Source of the DNA: Clostridia bacterium
Lineage (GTDB): Bacteria; Bacillota; Clostridia; Oscillospirales; CAG-272
Direction: 5' to 3'
Assembly (NCBI GenBank): GCA_900763885.1
Contig: CAAFLY010000266.1
Span: 1 to 25,716 of the forward strand
DNA length: 25,716 nt
Position numbers and translations under genes: made by a program. Under the pieces are notes generated by a model, which searched no databases, was not told where the DNA came from, and worked only from the letters and a program-made list of their open reading frames with translations. The stretch's first letter is position 1. Each line of letters opens with the position of its first letter. Positions 23,129-25,716 of this stretch are shown here, in pieces.

Positions 23129-24601
23129 ATGAAAAGAAAGAATTGGATTTGGCTCGTGCTGTTTGCCGTGCTGCTGTCCGGCTGTTCGCAGACCACGGAT
23201 CAGAAAACGGGAAAGGAAACGGGGGAGGATACCTCTGCGTTGACCGAAACGGAGACGGAAGCGGCAACCGAGACGGAGATCTCCGACGATCTGCCCGATG
23301 TGAAGTTTGGCGGCAGTGACTTCCGCACCTATACGCGGGAATGCTGCGAAGGCGTGCATGTAAACGGTCTGTACATCGAGGATCTGACCGGGGACGTAGT
23401 GAACGACGCCGTATACACGCGCAATCTGACCGTGGAGGAGCGGTTCGACGTGAAGATCGTTGCGCCGATCACCGGTATTGACGGCGACTGCACGGCGCTC
23501 AACACCGCGGTCACTGCCGGAGACGACATCTGCGAGGTGGCGGACTGGCACTATAAGCACCTCGGCGACAGTGCGGCAAAGGGGTATTTCATCGATATGA
23601 ATTCCATCGGCGTGCTGGGCATGGAAAAGCCGTGGTGGTACCAGAACGTAAACGACGCGTATTCCGTGGGCGGTCACTACTACATCATGGTCGGCATGTA
23701 CGACACGGACAACTTCCTCGACAACATCTGTATGTACTTCAATAAGAATCTTTTGGAGGTCACATTCCCGGAGGAGGATCTGTATGCCGCCGTGAAGGAG
23801 GGTACATGGACGGCGGATAAATTCATGACCCTTGCCGCGAAATCCGCGGTCGATCTGGATGGCGACGGCGCCATGGATCCGGCAAAGGACCAGTTTGCGT
23901 ACGGACAGGCGAACGGCTTTTCCTTCGCGTTCCAGTTTGCATGGCAGCAGCCCGTTACCGAACGCGATTCCGACGGCTATCCGGTGACGTGCATCAATAC
24001 GAGCCACATGAGCGACATGGTCGAGAAGCTGCACGCGATGCTGTTTGAGAATTCCGAGAACATCGTCGAAGAATCCAACGAGAGGGCCGTGAACGCCTTC
24101 AAGGAAAATCGCGAAATGTTCCAGCTCGAATCCCTCAAGGCGGCGTCGATTCAGCTCCGCGATATGGATGCCGACTTTGGTATCCTGCCGATGCCGAAAT
24201 GGAATGAAGCGCAGGACGGCTATTATACGCACGCGACCGCCCATACCTCCGCTGTGGCAATCCCGGTGACGAAGGACAACGACGGATTTGTGTTCGCCGA
24301 AACGATCCTCGAGGCACTGGCGGCTGAGGGTTATAAGCAGGTCCGTCCCGCCATTTATGAGGTGGCTCTGAAGTCGAAGTACACGCGCGACGAGGTGTCC
24401 TATGAGATGATCGACATCGTGGTCCACGGCAGAACCGCGGATTTCGCGGAGATTTTCGACAACTGGGGTCTGACCTATACCCTAGACCATCTGACCCGTC
24501 AGAAATCGTCGGATTGGGCGTCCTTCTACCAGAAGCAGACCAAAGCACAGGAAAAGGCGGTCGGCGACGCGGTGGCTCTGTTCATGGGTCTGGACAAATA
24601 A
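23129..24601 (+). CDS. orphan extracellular solute-binding lipoprotein 4
   Basis: A 490-residue predicted lipoprotein. Signal peptide with lipobox LSGC (Cys19), then a linker dominated by Thr and Glu (TETETEAATETE near 40-50). Shared blocks: DLTGDVVNDAVYTRNLTVEE (from about 85), MEKPWWY (about 165-171), calcium-loop-like DLDGDG (242-247), RDMDADFGILPMPKWNEAQDGYY (from 344). The start is fixed by the signal peptide and by the promoter; the frame is open 69 codons further upstream, but that part precedes transcription. The ribosome binding site (AAAGGA) has long spacing. No permease or ATPase gene is nearby; the gene is followed by a terminator and a convergent, truncated lipoprotein gene. Confidence 0.86.
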   Translation: MKRKNWIWLVLFAVLLSGCSQTTDQKTGKETGEDTSALTETETEAATETEISDDLPDVKFGGSDFRTYTRECCEGVHVNGLYIEDLTGDVVNDAVYTRNLTVEERFDVKIVAPITGIDGDCTALNTAVTAGDDICEVADWHYKHLGDSAAKGYFIDMNSIGVLGMEKPWWYQNVNDAYSVGGHYYIMVGMYDTDNFLDNICMYFNKNLLEVTFPEEDLYAAVKEGTWTADKFMTLAAKSAVDLDGDGAMDPAKDQFAYGQANGFSFAFQFAWQQPVTERDSDGYPVTCINTSHMSDMVEKLHAMLFENSENIVEESNERAVNAFKENREMFQLESLKAASIQLRDMDADFGILPMPKWNEAQDGYYTHATAHTSAVAIPVTKDNDGFVFAETILEALAAEGYKQVRPAIYEVALKSKYTRDEVSYEMIDIVVHGRTADFAEIFDNWGLTYTLDHLTRQKSSDWASFYQKQTKAQEKAVGDAVALFMGLDK

Positions 24602-25083
24602 TCGCTCCGGTATGGCGGGGCAGGAGGGGCGATCGAGCCGGTACAGGTCAAGCGACCTCTCCCATACAATCGCATAACCAAAGACAAAGACAAAGGCGGA
24701 GGCAAACCCATGGGGCAAGCCTCCGCCCGCTTTTTATCATTAATCTCGAAATTGTCCTCCGGGACCATCTCCCCGCGCCGTTCGTTCACGAAATCCGTGG
24801 TCAGACCGATGGCGAAATGGGGTTCGATCGCCTTGCGCAGGGTGATTGCCGCCTGCATCGCCGTATCCCCACAGGTATCGCCGCGTGTGATGGTGTAAGC
24901 GGACAGCGTATCCGGGGAAAGCGGCGTGGTGCCGCCATCATAAACGAGGACCGACGGATCGGCGGCGGCTGAGGAGGGATCGGCGGGCGATGAGGGATCG
25001 GTCCGGCAGGCGCAAAGGAGCAGCAAGACGGAAAGCACGGACAAAAGCGCGCGCAGGATCTCTGTATAGGGCAGATGCTTCAT
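24526..25083 (-). pseudogene. truncated lipoprotein gene
   Basis: The frame encodes 185 residues from an ATG with GGAGGT upstream. Residues 1-30 form a signal peptide with lipobox LCAC, followed by a Pro/Ser/Asp/Ala linker and a segment (SAYTITRGDTCGDTAMQAA and LRKAIEPHFAIGLTTDFVNER) resembling the N-terminal part of larger clostridial lipoproteins that I recall only as a pattern. The resemblance ends at about position 24742 (...EDNFEI); from there the frame runs through the terminator of lipoprotein 4 and antisense into that gene's 3' end, giving residues that look random. Promoter, ribosome binding site and signal peptide are intact. I infer a 3' deletion; a genuinely short lipoprotein is the alternative. 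Confidence 0.55.
24695..24735 (+). terminator. terminator of lipoprotein 4
   Basis: GGCGGAGGC (24695-24703) pairs perfectly with GCCTCCGCC (24719-24727), then CGCTTTTT. It lies 93 nt after the stop codon. Confidence 0.88.
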
Positions 25084-25134
25084 AAAATAGACCTCCGGCG
25101 TTGTACTGTGGATGTGGAAACGGTGCTTTTCGTC

Positions 25135-25163
25135 ATTATACCATGCTGGAGGAGAAATTGCAA
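25135..25163 (-). promoter_or_regulatory. sigma-A promoter of the truncated lipoprotein gene
   Basis: Minus strand TTGCAA (25158-25163), 17-nt spacer ending CATGG, TATAAT (25135-25140), 52 nt before the start at 25083. Confidence 0.83.
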
Positions 25164-25280
25164 GAGGGAATTTGTCGGATTTGGCAAGGGGATAAAGCGG
25201 AAATTGCCGTGGGGAGGCGGGAATTGTGCGGCATAGGGGAACTATCCCTGTTTGGCGGAATAAAAAGGGGACGAAAAAAC

Positions 25281-25311
25281 AAAAAAGCATATCCGAACGA
25301 TACGCTTTTTG
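25281..25311 (-). terminator. terminator of the tRNA-Asp/tRNA-Gly unit
   Basis: Minus strand AAAAAGCGTATC pairs with GATATGCTTTTTT (one G-U pair), followed by further T. It lies 10 nt beyond the first tRNA-Gly copy. Confidence 0.82.
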
Positions 25312-25320
25312 TGGTTATGG

Positions 25321-25393
25321 AGCGGATTACGGGGCTCGAACCCGCCACCTCGACCTTGGCAAGGTCGCGCTATAACAAATGAGCTAAATCCGC
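25321..25393 (-). tRNA. tRNA-Gly (GCC), D-arm damaged, probable pseudo-tRNA
   Basis: Identical to the tRNA-Gly at 25622-25694 except for two G-to-T changes in the D arm: the loop reads TTTGTTA instead of TTTGGTA, and the 3' half of the D stem reads TAGC instead of GAGC. The first removes one of the invariant D-loop G pair that docks on the T loop; the second breaks the last pair of the GCTC/GAGC stem. Acceptor, anticodon (GCC) and T arms are intact. It lies 36 nt downstream of tRNA-Asp and has its own terminator. Charging and stability are doubtful. Confidence 0.8.
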
Positions 25394-25429
25394 GTTTTGG
25401 TGGAATCATCGGTTTGTACGCAAGGATCA

Positions 25430-25503
25430 CGACCCAGACGGGGCTCGAACCCGTGACCTCTAGCGTGACAGGCTAGCGCTCTAACCAACTGAGCTACTGG
25501 GCC
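25430..25503 (-). tRNA. tRNA-Asp (anticodon GTC)
   Basis: Acceptor GGCCCAG/CTGGGTC, D stem GCTC/GAGC, anticodon stem CTAGC/GCTAG with loop CTGTCAC (anticodon GTC), T arm ACGGG/CCCGT with loop TTCGAGC, discriminator G73 as expected for Asp. CCA is not encoded. The whole cloverleaf is intact. Confidence 0.95.
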
Positions 25504-25588
25504 ATACGCCACAAACGGTGGCAACGACCGAATCGCGCGGCAGATACCGAGGATCGATCGGGAAGGGAACAGCGGTGGGAAAACAAAA

Positions 25589-25618
25589 GACTGCACAAGC
25601 TGTTCCGATTATGCAGTC
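25589..25618 (-). terminator. hairpin between tRNA-Gly and tRNA-Asp
   Basis: Minus strand GACTGCA pairs with TGCAGTC, followed by TTTTGTTTT, 4 nt after the second tRNA-Gly. It looks like a terminator, but I find no separate promoter for tRNA-Asp, so it may act partly or mark an RNA processing boundary. Confidence 0.5.
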
Positions 25619-25621
25619 CAA

Positions 25622-25694
25622 AGCGGATTACGGGGCTCGAACCCGCCACCTCGACCTTGGCAAGGTCGCGCTCTACCAAATGAGCTAAATCCGC
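25622..25694 (-). tRNA. tRNA-Gly (anticodon GCC)
   Basis: Intact cloverleaf: acceptor GCGGATT/AATCCGC, D arm GCTC-ATTTGGTA-GAGC, anticodon stem-loop GACCT-TGCCAA-GGTC with anticodon GCC, T arm GCGGG/CCCGT, discriminator T73 as usual for Gly. CCA is not encoded. The promoter must lie at or beyond the right edge of the window. Confidence 0.95.
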
Positions 25695-25716
25695 ATATGC
25701 CTCCGGTCGGAATCGA

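Noticed and set aside
1..25716. CRISPR arrays, insertion sequences, integrases or toxin-antitoxin genes.
   Set aside because: Looked for regular spaced repeats, transposase motifs and small paired genes; none found beyond the short repeats listed.

Overview
The window reads as a chromosomal segment of a spore-forming, Gram-positive anaerobe of class Clostridia, probably an Oscillospirales/Christensenellales-type gut lineage. The grounds are: moderately high G+C, a cotJ spore-coat cluster, lipobox lipoproteins, strong AGGAGG-type ribosome binding sites, many Rho-independent terminators, and sigma-A promoters that mostly carry an extended -10 ending TGGTATA(A/C)T. The lineage below class level is inference. 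I see no phage, transposase, CRISPR array or plasmid functions.

Layout. 1-1914: a divergent promoter pair, then orphan solute-binding lipoprotein 1, an 83-nt-period tandem repeat that includes its stop codon, and a shared terminator. 1925-4847 (minus): an MBOAT O-acyltransferase and an SGNH/AlgX-like partner, an apparent cell-surface glycan O-acetylation pair. 5007-8543 (minus): a glycerophosphodiester phosphodiesterase and a SERCA-like Ca2+ P-type ATPase. 8706-9632 (minus): the Mn2+ exporter mntP behind a yybP-ykoY-type riboswitch with a long terminator. 9405-10001: three diverged copies of a short repeat around that leader and around a tRNA-Val gene. 10033-11314 (minus): cotJA-cotJB-cotJC, with cotJC cut short. 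11480-13892 (plus): comEC. 13891-14741 (minus): rnhA with an overlapping DUF1294 membrane protein gene.

14808-17532 (plus): a three-gene operon (GDSL/SGNH esterase, sugar isomerase-like TIM barrel, PmoA/DUF6807 protein) that looks like a small carbohydrate-processing cassette. 17561-20995: divergent orphan solute-binding lipoproteins 2 (minus) and 3 (plus). 21193-22949 (plus): the conserved ACT-domain (UPF0237) and UPF0210 pair. 23046-24735 (plus): orphan lipoprotein 4. 24526-25163 (minus): a promoter-bearing but apparently truncated lipoprotein gene, convergent with lipoprotein 4. 25281-25694 (minus): tRNA-Gly, tRNA-Asp and a second tRNA-Gly copy whose D-arm is damaged.

The most distinctive theme is four full-length, mutually related solute-binding lipoproteins, three with a clear promoter of their own and the fourth likewise single-gene, without any ABC permease or ATPase in the window. 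All carry an acidic Thr/Glu-rich linker after the lipid anchor, a DxDxDG-type calcium-loop-like motif near residue 240 and a conserved RDM...P(K) block near residue 350. They may borrow a shared transporter encoded elsewhere or act as glycan-capture lipoproteins. The second theme is metal homeostasis (Mn2+ export under riboswitch control, Ca2+ ATPase). The third is small-scale decay and repeats: truncated cotJC, truncated lipoprotein, damaged tRNA-Gly, and short tandem and dispersed repeats.
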